Below, in pieces: positions 55,088-64,000 of a DNA stretch of 64,000 bases. Every line of letters begins with the position of its first letter. Position 1 is the stretch's first letter. The stretch covers positions 684,001-748,000 of the forward strand of contig WPIO01000017.1 of NCBI GenBank assembly GCA_009760855.2, given 5' to 3'. The position numbers and the translations under genes were made by a program. Source of the stretch: Cristatella mucedo. Its lineage: Eukaryota; Bryozoa; Phylactolaemata; Cristatellidae. Under the pieces are notes generated by a model. The model was given only the letters and a program-made list of their open reading frames with translations, was not told where the DNA came from and made no database searches.

Positions 55088-56224
55088 GAGGTCTCAAGCA
55101 TCGGCGGCGGCGGCGGCGGCGGGCACATGATGATCGACCAGTCATCGATGCTGCTCTTCTCGCCTTTCACCGTGGCCTTCGAGCATTAGCCAATGTGCAT
55201 TTGGGCTTTCTCACATGCCCACAAAAAGAGTAGAGCTATTTTATGTCGCCCAGTTGCGATAGCATACAATGTGTTATGCCTAATCTATTTTGAGTTCTAC
55301 GCAGAGAGTTGTGCCGCTGCTGCAGTTGCTCCTTTGCCAGGCAACTTCAGCTGGCCTACGTAGCAGTTTCAGTGCTGTACGTAGCAGTGACTGCTGATTA
55401 CTGCATCGGCTTCTCCGTCTTGCCTAGCCTTGCTAACAAAACATGCTGTGCTTATGAAGGAAATACTTTATTTGTAATGTTAACCTTAATTTAGCCTAGT
55501 TCTCTCTTTGGAACCGTTTATTAAACGTATTTTACCGATGCCCGATGACTTTTCTTGTATGACTTTTTTCTATTTCTTTTTTCTACTTTTTTCAAAGACT
55601 TCTTTCTTTTTGTCGTTAGAAGTGCTCATAACTGTTGCTATGTTAAGTCGCATGATTTTTCTTATACACTCTAAAATAATCTCAGATGCTGCATGTAGGG
55701 ACAAAGCATTTAGAATCTCTCTAAACGCACCGTCTCACCACACATCTCACAACGTCTCTCTGGCCTCCGCTGTGCAGGAATTCGGCTCGAGCACACTAAG
55801 AGGGAAATTTTAAGCCACGGCTTTAAATCCGTGCGATGTACACCGAAAGAATAATAGTGCTGTCAGCTCAATCGACAGAGATCACTGCTCGAGGCGAAAT
55901 TCTCTTTCGGCATTTCATCACCCTGCAGACGACTCGCGATAGCTCTGCATTTTCCCATCATTTGCGATGCATCTAGAACCTGTCTAAAAGACTCGTCCCT
56001 ATACACATTATCTCTCCGCACTCTTGAACACTTTTTTCAAAACAGAATCTCTTCTGTCAGGCGTTTTTCATCATCTTCTCTAACGCATCGTCCTATATAA
56101 TTCGGAAAGATCAAGTACTTCTCGCGCGTATTTTTCCGTAAGCGAAAGTCACTTCGATTCGCTCGCCGGCGCCGAACAATGGGTAGAGAGTCCGCAAGAA
56201 TCTCAACCAGACTGGCAAACTGCA
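55088..56224 (+). other. 3' flank of the coiled-coil gene
   Basis: An ATTAAA at 55,520-55,525 could be its poly(A) signal. No gene or repeat family is otherwise recognised; T-rich at 55,540-55,620. Confidence 0.35.
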
Positions 56225-56310
56225 CTCTCACGTGGTCTCGTAGATTCGAGTCCTGCAGTGGGCGATCCTTAATAGCCCACTGCAGGCACCGTTGAGGCTC
56301 CTCTGCGTTG
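56225..56310 (+). mobile_element. SINE family A, partial + strand copy
   Basis: GATTCGAGTCCTGCAGTGGGCGATCCTTAATAGCCCACTGCAGGC corresponds to the B box and start of the body; the 3' part is lost. Confidence 0.55.
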
Positions 56311-56697
56311 ATCGCGTGCGTACAGGCAGGCGCACAAGCAAGAAGTGCCAAAAGCGCGACCAGCTTGCAGTCACGTGTAGGCGCACAACGCGCTCATTCG
56401 GCCGGCGGAGCGTCGGCTGAGGTGGAGCCGCGTGACCCCGTGACGTCACACCCGCGAAGGTTTCCCGCCGTCGCGCGGCGTGGGCCGAACGACGTATAGC
56501 GAAGCGGTTCGACGAACGGACACCGCGACTTAGGCGCGGGCGAAAATGCCGCGGCCGAGGCTGGTACTTGGCCCAGTGGCCGAGCAACGCCTACGCTGGA
56601 GCGTGCGTCTCCGACCAGCGCGTAATGGCAGCGTAGCTGTAACGGGCGACGAGCCAGGCAAGCCGGCCGAATTGTGGCGGTTAGTTATTATTTGGAC

Positions 56698-56723
56698 TAT
56701 AAAAGGCCGCGGCCGTATAAAAG
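56698..56723 (+). promoter_or_regulatory. tandem TATA boxes of the LTR
   Basis: TATAAAAG at 56,698-56,705 and again at 56,716-56,723, each followed by GCCG, within a GC-rich setting. Spacing 18 bp suggests a small duplication of the core promoter. Confidence 0.6.
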
Positions 56724-56844
56724 GCCGGAGCCCGGAGATAGGCGAGCAGTCAGGATTCGAGACTCGGGGCAAAGACGATTTGGAGCAGATTAGCAGGCTC
56801 TCTTGCGCCGAGCTGGTTTATCACCTCATAGGCAGATGCTATTC

Positions 56845-56976
56845 AGTGGTTTGGTCCAGCGGTTAAGGTGTTCGCGCCCCGACCAAGGTCTGGCTGAGGT
56901 CGTCGGCTCGAGCCCCGAGGCACATGTGAAGCGCCTGAATAGAGATTAAGCTCTCTTGGGGCGCTTTACAAATGAA
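56845..56976 (+). mobile_element. SINE family B, best + strand copy
   Basis: TGGTCCAGCGGTTAAGG (A box), GTCGGCTCGAGCCCCGAGG (B box), then GAAGCGCCTGAATAGAGATTAAGCTCTCTTGGGGCGCTTTACAAAT. The tail folds as GCGCC/GGCGC outside AGAG/CTCT. Confidence 0.9.
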
Positions 56977-57878
56977 TTACATTAGCTATACTAGGCCACG
57001 CAGCCGTTGGTGTGCGTCAGGGCCGCTGTTGAACGTCTGCTGCTGTCAAATAGACTCGTCTACGTTATGGATACGGACTTGATATGATAAGGTACGAGCG
57101 CTCGTCGTCGCTGCCGCGCTTCTGCTACTTCCGGCGTACGTGCATGCATTGCACGTGCAGCACCTACAAGTAACTAGCCGCGCTGCAAGGTTCTAGGCTT
57201 CAGGCGTCGCCGGCATTCGTCTCGCGTCGGCTGAGACTAGCGTCGTTACGAGCGGTGAGTTTGCGGTCCCCGATCTGACCTGACGTGGAAGCCACTCGAC
57301 ACGTTTGCAACATAGCCGAGCAGCGCCAAGGCGGAAGCGTACTCGTAGCCGACCAGTATGTTGTGCATTGGCGTGGAGCGTTGTCGACCGGCGCGAAGTA
57401 GCGGCGCAGTCTCGAGGGCCGTTCCAGTCGGTCGCCTTTTTTTGGTTGCCGAGTTTCCGGTCGAGAAAGGTTTAGCGTGGAGTCAAAGTCAGGACGTCGC
57501 CACTTGTGGAGGCGACGGGCGTGGGGCGCGACAAAGAAGAAATAATCGTTCTCCTCGTCGCGGCGACAGTCCCCGCAGCGTTTTTAGGTAGTCCGGGGGA
57601 GAGGACTTAGCCCAAGCTATAAGGAGGCGAAGCTTCAGCCGCGGGAGAGCGCGGAGGAGTGGGTAGTGTGCAAAGTCAGGGAGGGCAAGGTCAGCGCTAA
57701 AGGCGTAGTGCCAGTGGCGCCGAAGCATCGGGAAAAGCTGAGGGCTAGCCAGGATTCACGGAAATGTCAGCGGAGCCAGACAGCAGGTCGGCCTACCAGC
57801 GTCCTTCCGGATTTTTTAACCTTCGTCACGCTAGGAGCAGGACAAGCCTTTCTTCGCCACTTGAAAAATACCAGCTAA

Positions 57879-58036
57879 TTTAGCCTCTTTTGAATAGCGA
57901 GAGGATATTTACTTTACGGCTATCGCCACCACTTGCAGCGGCGATAAAGAGTCACCCGCCGCAGGATTCGAACCCTCGACCTCGGTCAGGAGGTCGTGCA
58001 AAGCAACCGCCTTACCTAGTGTGCCAGGACGGCTCC
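57879..58036 (-). mobile_element. SINE family A copy
   Basis: Complement of GGATTCGAACCCTCGACCTCGG (B box) and CCTTACCTAGTGTGCCAGGACG (A box); full body present, with a small insertion near 57,903. Confidence 0.85.
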
Positions 58037-58406
58037 CTTATCGAAGACGGCAGGAGTTCTGGAGTCAGATGTTCGGTGGAAAGGCTCAAGACGAAGACGG
58101 CGGACACTTTCGTATGCGTGCGCGATTGACCGTTTCCACGCCGAGTTATGGGGAAGGATGGACGTTCCAGGGGTAGATCGGGTTCTCATTTGAGCAGCGG
58201 CGTCCGGGGCACTAGGGATATCTGCTGAGCCGCTGAACCTGCCCTGTTAAGTTATTTCGTCACAGCCTGTGCGTTTGTCTTGGCGAGTGTTTTGAGATAA
58301 CTGAATTAAAGTCAATGCGAATGAAGTTCAGTAAAGTACCCCCTATTCGTGTTTGGTATCTCGGTCCAGCTCTCGCCAGTGAACTCGGGCACTGCCACTC
58401 GTCAGT

Positions 58407-58421
58407 TGGCGACACCGCCGG
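58407..58421 (+). other. possible primer-binding site of an LTR retrotransposon
   Basis: TGGCGACACCGCCGG begins TGG, complementary to a tRNA CCA end, two bases after the inferred LTR end. Confidence 0.45.
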
Positions 58422-58459
58422 GCGAGTGGCTAGATGTGCATCCGTCACCGAGCGTTCGG

Positions 58460-58700
58460 AGTAACAATTCTCTTGCTCCAGTCTACCTATCTGAACTACC
58501 TCCAAATCAGGCCTGGCATCGTACCACCCGCTCTACGTCCTCGAGTCGTTGAGCTGTGCGTTGTGCCTACCTCAGATCCTGCGGAAACCATGCATTTACT
58601 TCGTGTGCTGCCAAAGCCTGGAACTCGCTCCGAGAACTACGTCACGACATCCCCTCACTTGGCGAGATTTAAAATCGAGCAAAAATCGCTCCTTTTTATA
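58460..58700 (+). mobile_element. LINE fragment (end of the reverse transcriptase frame)
   Basis: LLQSTYLNYLQIRPGIVPPA and LRVLPKPGTRS match LAPVYLSDLLP...IVPPAFR and VRMLPKPGTPS of the good copies; short and shifted in frame. Confidence 0.72.
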
Positions 58701-58740
58701 ACCAGTTGCTGGGTTCGTCTGCTACCCGAGCATAGGGTGT

Positions 58741-60194
58741 AGACTGCTTCCCGCCCGACTGCCCAATGCTCTAGTTTCGCCGCCTCCTGGCCAAGACGCT
58801 GTCGAGAGGCAGTTTGATTGACCTTATTAAACCTATATCATGCAGTTCCTTCAGCTGACGCCACACACATTGCGGTAGCTCTTAGGACAATGCATGCAGT
58901 AGAAAAACTATGCACTGCTCACTGTCTTGGCACAGATAGCAAGGGCATGATTGGGCAGTTCTATTGGCTCAATAAGCCCTTGTATTAGTCTTTAGGTAAA
59001 GCGCGACTGTGATCTTGCCGCCAGCTAAATTCTGCTGCAGCTTCATTGTGAATGTGTTCGGCAGGCTGGGAGCCAGTGATAATCAGCTCCTTCTTTGTTT
59101 GATGTTGCCCGAATTCAACCTCTAATCACTTTGCGACAATGCTTTTTCTGACGAGTGGATCCGTAGGCAGCGCCACTCATTCGTCAAATGATAAAAAATG
59201 CTAGACTAGGAAATGTGCTGTAGTCGTAATTTCATGCAGTTGCTAGTACGTTTAAGGCTGTATGCGACCAAAAGAGTCTTGCTGCAACTGACCAATGCAG
59301 TAGGAGCATTAACTGAAGGAGCACACACGTACGTGTACATACTGTACAGGCGTATGTAAATACGCCTGTACATACGCATGCACCTGACATAATGCAACAT
59401 TCTGTCACATACTTACCCTTTTACATGCAAAAACCTACTCGAACATGTACCGACCACAAGAGCTCGTGTGCAGACATAAACTCATACATAGAAACACAGA
59501 CAAGCAAGTACACCGACACATACAGTGACACACATCCACCCCACTAGCGTTTTCTACATTGCAAGCCACTGTTCTGTCCAACTATCATTAAGATCTTCTC
59601 TAACACCTAAAGACACTAAATGATCTTGAAACGATTACAGATTATCCATTTGCTGAAGAATGATAGGTTCATGTTAGTAACCTCGCTTTCGACACGGTCC
59701 CAGAGTTTACCCAAGAGCAGCCACACAGTTGGCAGATCCAAATCCAGCGAACCGCGGCTCACTCGAGTTCCCACCGAGCACCCCATCCACATTCTCATTC
59801 ACATTGCTCTCAGCCTCTAAATTTAATAAGGCAGCATTTTGCAATAGCCACTCGGCTGACATTTGGATTTGTGCTCCACCCAAGCTAAGGTTAAGATCTT
59901 GACAATTGTCTTCACTACTGTACAGTCGCGACTTCTATCCGTCTGAGGGCTTCATCAGTCTTTTAAAAACACCTGTCGATGTTTAAACGAGTAATGGCCA
60001 CAACCTGCCGTCTAAAGGGTGGTTGGGGTCAGATCACTAAGGCGGTGTATCGGCATTGTGTGGCCGACACCTACACAAAAACTGTAAATCACGTGGCAGG
60101 AGCCAGCAAGCACGACGATCATTGTCACAGGCAACATTCAGGTAACAGAACCAAGCAGCAAAGACGAATTGAGATGCAGAGCTGAGTTTAAAGG
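58741..60194. other. intergenic, no gene recognised
   Basis: Includes a 13-bp-arm inverted repeat at 59,343-59,372 (TGTACAGGCGTAT / ATACGCCTGTACA, 4-nt loop) in a CACA/GTAC-rich patch. A short + frame at 59,620-59,820 (KSSHTVGRSKSSEPRLTRVP) has no support. Confidence 0.35.
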
Positions 60195-60430
60195 GCACAC
60201 GAGGAAGTGAGTGGCATGACAGTAACGGCACAGAACGGCTTGAAAGAACATGCTATAGTTGGCAGGAGAGACGTCGGTGAGAAAGCATTTCGGAAGTAAA
60301 TTAGTCCAGAACCTCCTAAGTCGAAGCTTCTGCTACAGCGTTGAAGTCAAAGAATGGAACAGCTAAATAATTGCCCAAAGAAGACCTGAAGACACGACAA
60401 GGTGGCAACTACTGCAGGAGTATGAAATAT
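60195..60430 (-). mobile_element. second-family LINE 3' UTR fragment
   Basis: Parallels 42,060-42,260 (complement): GTGAGTGGCATGACAGTAACGGCACAG, TAGTTGGCAGGAGAG, TCCAGAACCTCCTAAGTCGAAGCTTCTG. Diverged. Confidence 0.5.
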
Positions 60431-60449
60431 GCGTTGCCTGTTCCGGAGT

Positions 60450-61150
60450 GACCTCTCACTGGAGGACCACACCAGCTTCAGCCATTTCTGCCTACCTTCT
60501 GCTACGTAACCCTGCACACATTTGGGCCTGCTTAGACAGGGATACTACATTCAAGTTGTTCCAGGCATCTGTGACATCTCGTCTTGACTTCTGACACTCA
60601 CAACTTGCAAATATTCTGGCCTACACAATACGGCACTTAGTGCAAAACTCTGCAGCCAGGCTCGTCTGCATCGAAGTTGCCACACTACACATCATGCCGA
60701 CATGCAGTGGCTCCCTATCAAGCAGCATATCGACTTCAAGGTTTTGTCACCCCCTTTCAGGTCCTCACACTCTCTTATTCCAGCGTACCTATCGAAACTA
60801 CTTGACAATCAGGCTAGGTATAGCATCCATCATTCACTCTCTTGTCTCGTCGTTTAGCTTCGCCTCAAACCAAGTTCAAATCCTTTGGAAGCCGTGCTCT
60901 TAGTGCGCATGGTACCTAAGTCTGAACTAAGTGAAGTTATGACATCCTCTACATTGACATTTAAAAAGAAGCTAAAAAAGCACCTGTTCCAAACAGTATT
61001 TGCTGGTCTGGTCGAATTGTTTTTCGTATACTTATGGGTGCTGACACAGTGCCTGCTATTACTAACCACACTGACATGCTTCCACTAGAGTATAAATAAA
61101 GTGCCTAGAAAGATATTTAGCTATTTTAGGGCGCTATAAAATATCTTATT
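60450..61150 (+). mobile_element. decayed LINE 3' part
   Basis: QNSAARLVCIEVATLHIM then IDFKVLSPPFRSS are readable. It ends with AAAGTGCCTAGAAAGATATTTAGCTATTTTAGGGCGCTATA. Confidence 0.72.
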
Positions 61151-61684
61151 AATTCACTACCATTACGATCCTTATACTGGCTGAATCCGATTGCATAAGA
61201 TATAAAACCAAGGCTCTGTTCACAAATGCTACGTAGCATCTTCGAAGCATAATCTCATCATGCATGCATGCGAATAGCTGAGGCACCTCATCATTTTATG
61301 CTACATAAAAATATACAGAATTGCCAGAATCAGTTACATGCTTTCAAGCACGAGTTCAAATATATACAACAGGGCTGTACAAAAACTTACTATGGAACTG
61401 CACAGGGAACTCGCCATGGCACATGACCACAGCTATGCAACCTAGATTTGTTGCCGGCTTTGTATATCGTTATTTTGTAAATAAGAAAGTTCTCTAAGAG
61501 CTAGCAAAGTAATGACTTCGGCATTAGCATACCCTATATAAAACAATTCCCCTCAAAGAAATTAACAACAGTGGAAGCATAATGCCATCCACTCAGCATA
61601 AAAAATGCTGTGTACAGCAGCAGATAAAATTACATCGATGGGCAAATACTACCTACCATTACATAACAAAACAGCGACTGAAAG
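61151..61684. other. 3' flank of the - strand acidic-protein gene
   Basis: AT-rich sequence without repeats; presumably the 3' UTR of the gene ending at 61,685 and beyond. Confidence 0.35.
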
Positions 61685-64000
61685 TCACTCGTCGTCGCTG
61701 TCATCATAAGCAACAAGGGATGCAGAAACAGCGCTCGCATGAGACGCATCCTGTGAAATATGGCTGGCAGTAAGCTGCTCTGAACGCAGGCCAACGCCAT
61801 TGTCTGTACTAGCTGCTTGCTCTGTCAATGCACTTTCTGCAGCTGACTGCTTAGTTGCAGAGGCAGAGGCCGACACGGCTAAACACTCAGCGGCCACAGG
61901 CGCTGTTGCAGCCAGGCCCACGGGCACTGCCGGAGTATCGGCAGTGACTGGGCATGCAGGCGGTGCATTAGCAGTGACTAGCTGTTGGTCGGGCTGTTCG
62001 ATAAAGCGGGCTGGCTCATACTCAAGAGCAGCTGCCGACTCCGACTGATCGGCACTAGATGCTTCACTTACGTACTGCCTGGGAACGGAGTCCGTGCCAG
62101 CTTCTACTCTTGACAGTACTGGCAAGCAACTAGTTGGCTGGCTCTGTGAAGCACATGCCATATCGTCATTGGTCACAGTTGGTGTGGCCGGGTGGCTTAC
62201 GACAGGCAGCTGCTCAGGCGCTGCATGGCTTGCAGCATTGCATTGATGCATGCTGTCCTCAAATTGGAAAGCCAGAGAGTTTGTCTGCTCATCGGCCGAT
62301 GTCATCTGCAATGCTTCGTCGGCTAGCTCCTCAATCGCACGAAGCGCAACAGGAGGCACAGCCGCTACGACAGCTGGCAGGTTGTGAGTGTCAACAGATC
62401 GATCGGCTGCCTGGTGGACAAAACAAGGTTGCACGGTTGGTGAATCTGCTGAGGTGTCCTCTGTCAGTACAGATGCAATGGAAGTACTACCATCGTGAAT
62501 AGACGAAGGTGGTGACTGCTCCGACGTTAGGCGTGTTTCTGCTGAGATCAGCGCTGAGGAGTCATGATCGCATGAAAGAGAACGTGATGACGCTGAAGGT
62601 TCTAAGACGTCCACATTAATGGAAAGCACGACGGATTGTTGTGGCGTATCCTCACCAACTGGCATGTTCTCCTCAGTCCGAGAGACAGGCACTATGTCTT
62701 CCTGGGCTGACCGTTCTATGCAGCAACTTTCCTCAGGCGGTTCACAGACGGGCAGACCGCCAAGGAGTGGTTGTTGCTCACACAATTCTTGACTTTCATC
62801 GGTTGAACCTACTAGGTCACTTTCACATGCCACAATGTAAATTGGTGATTCAGTCAGTTTGGTAAGCTGCTCTGGTGGCACATATTTATCAATCGTGCTA
62901 CCTTTTGACATGTCCTCATCGTCAGCTTGCACGGTTGATATACAGCAGTCAGCTGATTGCAGCAGCCTAGCACCCGCATCATCAGCAGAAGCCTCGTCCA
63001 CAGGCAGGCGTTCGGCAGCAGGCATTTCAGTGTTCGGAGCTTCACGGGCTCCTTTGTAGAATTGCTCAGTTAGTACATCAACAGCTGCTTCTTCATTTGA
63101 CGTTGGCATCACAGTTGGCAGCACTGGTTGCAATCCATCGTTAATGGACATCATTAATGAACAATCGGAGGCCTGCTTATCTGAGGGCACGGGTGCATCA
63201 GCTGCCTCAGCTAGTGGGCTGATGTAATCGAGCTGGACGTCAGGCACACTGTGATCACAGTGGTCATCAGATGACAAGAGATTGTCAGCTGACATCTCCA
63301 TCAGCACAGCTGGATTGAACCCTGTATCGACTGACGAATCCGATGTAGCCGTTGCATTATCATCACATGGCTTGTCACTAGGCAGGCGCTCTACTAGCGA
63401 GTCTGGATTTGGCAGTCTAGCTGCAGCGCTATCGTCGCTGGATATGCTCTTGTCACTAGAACTGCTGGATGGCGGCAGCAGCACCGGAGATTGCTCATAT
63501 ATATCGCTGGCTATTGGCTGCCGAGCTTTCGTGTCTAGTGCTTGCGTGTCAGTTGGATCGTCGAAATGTACACGTGCAACATTTGGCTGACGAGCAATCG
63601 TAGAATCAGCTGCTAACTGGACATCTTGGACAGGCGGTGCACCAAGTTGTTTGCATGGATAGTCTGAGTCACTTGTTTTCTTAGATGCCGCGATCTCGGA
63701 AAAATGGTCTTGCATTGCCAGGCCAGCATTGAGCAGGCCTTCTGGTGGCGACTGTTCCACAGCTAACAGCACGGCAGACAAGTTCTCATCAGAAGTGCCA
63801 TATAGTACACCTACTCCAGCAAGTGCATCGGCTGCAATAGAGCTGCCACTATTACAATTGTCTGACGAGATGGGTCGGTCACCTGTCTGCTTAGGAGATA
63901 GACACTCACTATTCAGCTCATTCGTTGGTAACGGTCTTTCACATGACTCTTCAAACGACACGTGCTCATCAGCTGAGCCCTCTGATGTCGGACATCGACC
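61685..64000 (-). CDS. acidic, Ser/Ala-rich disordered protein, C-terminal 771 residues
   Basis: One - strand frame is open from the right edge to TGA (61,685-61,687) without a stop or an obvious intron, and its 5' end is outside the window. It is rich in Ser, Ala, Asp, Glu and Pro and poor in Lys and aromatics, as in intrinsically disordered proteins. Loose repeats recur around Pro-Ser-Asp: RPISSDNCNSGSS, RLPSDKPCDDNATA, APVPSDKQASDCS, RLPVDEASADDAG. The C-terminus is SLVAYDDSDDE, an acidic tail with possible CK2 sites. No folded domain, signal peptide or membrane segment is seen, and I recognise no family. Such a long open frame at moderate GC is very unlikely by chance. Confidence 0.82.
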   Translation of the reverse strand, partial: GRCPTSEGSADEHVSFEESCERPLPTNELNSECLSPKQTGDRPISSDNCNSGSSIAADALAGVGVLYGTSDENLSAVLLAVEQSPPEGLLNAGLAMQDHFSEIAASKKTSDSDYPCKQLGAPPVQDVQLAADSTIARQPNVARVHFDDPTDTQALDTKARQPIASDIYEQSPVLLPPSSSSSDKSISSDDSAAARLPNPDSLVERLPSDKPCDDNATATSDSSVDTGFNPAVLMEMSADNLLSSDDHCDHSVPDVQLDYISPLAEAADAPVPSDKQASDCSLMMSINDGLQPVLPTVMPTSNEEAAVDVLTEQFYKGAREAPNTEMPAAERLPVDEASADDAGARLLQSADCCISTVQADDEDMSKGSTIDKYVPPEQLTKLTESPIYIVACESDLVGSTDESQELCEQQPLLGGLPVCEPPEESCCIERSAQEDIVPVSRTEENMPVGEDTPQQSVVLSINVDVLEPSASSRSLSCDHDSSALISAETRLTSEQSPPSSIHDGSTSIASVLTEDTSADSPTVQPCFVHQAADRSVDTHNLPAVVAAVPPVALRAIEELADEALQMTSADEQTNSLAFQFEDSMHQCNAASHAAPEQLPVVSHPATPTVTNDDMACASQSQPTSCLPVLSRVEAGTDSVPRQYVSEASSADQSESAAALEYEPARFIEQPDQQLVTANAPPACPVTADTPAVPVGLAATAPVAAECLAVSASASATKQSAAESALTEQAASTDNGVGLRSEQLTASHISQDASHASAVSASLVAYDDSDDE

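Larger units (their letters stand above)
56638..58404 (+). mobile_element. putative long LTR with SINE insertions, followed by a PBS
   Basis: It starts TGTAACGGGC and ends ...GTCA, giving TG...CA ends. Two TATAAAAG boxes lie 60 bp in. GAAGTTCAGTAAAGTACCCC near 58,324 is related to AATAAAGTTCAGTAAAATCCCC of the LTR at 12,330. Two nt beyond the end, TGGCGACACCGCCGG (58,407) looks like a primer-binding site. SINE B (56,845) and SINE A (57,879) have inserted. No internal coding follows; a LINE fragment begins at 58,460. The start and end are my inference, as no second LTR or target duplication was found. Confidence 0.55.

Noticed and set aside
55780-55795. GAATTCGGCTCGAG, resembling a cDNA-library adaptor (GAATTCGGCACGAG)
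   Set aside because: One base differs and both flanks are ordinary genomic-looking sequence; no sign of a vector junction.

Overview
The window is animal nuclear DNA: genes split by GT-AG introns (several of 89-91 nt), an anillin gene, LINEs with a YADD reverse transcriptase, tRNA-derived SINEs, LTR and DNA-transposon remnants, and many long dinucleotide tracts. It is most likely from an invertebrate, but I cannot name the lineage. No bacterial genes, CRISPR arrays, operons or genuine tRNA/rRNA genes were seen.

Layout. (1) 1-8.5 kb: the 3' two thirds of an anillin gene on the + strand, with eight phase-consistent exons covering the anillin homology region and the C-terminal PH domain. Its 4.4-kb first intron holds a LINE fragment split by a hAT-like MITE and a longer LINE. 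(2) 8.6-9.7 kb: a small candidate gene on the - strand, convergent with anillin, and an unassigned + strand terminal exon. (3) 9.7-20 kb: a repeat-dense, GC-rich block with a gag fragment, SINEs, LINE pieces, and a complete solo LTR nested inside an inverted copy of the same LTR (4-bp target duplication CACT). (4) 20.3-55.1 kb: one large + strand gene. Twenty-four exons can be joined without breaking frame into about 1,159 codons of a mostly coiled-coil protein that I cannot assign to a family. One intron is GC-AG. Its introns hold most of the LINEs, SINEs and microsatellites here, including a 1,516-bp tandem duplication built on a LINE and a 579-bp terminal-inverted-repeat element. (5) 55-61.6 kb: intergenic; a long LTR with two TATA boxes and a primer-binding-site-like sequence, SINEs and decayed LINEs. 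(6) 61.7 kb to the right edge: the 3' end of an uninterrupted - strand frame (771 residues in the window) for an acidic, Ser/Ala-rich, probably disordered protein.

How they fit together: anillin is a cytokinesis scaffold. The large gene looks cytoskeletal or centrosomal by composition only, so no functional link between neighbours is claimed. The clearest shared theme is retrotransposition: the commonest LINE and SINE family B share a 3' nested hairpin, as expected if the LINE machinery mobilises the SINE. All gene models were read by eye from splice sites and frame; no transcript or homology search was available.
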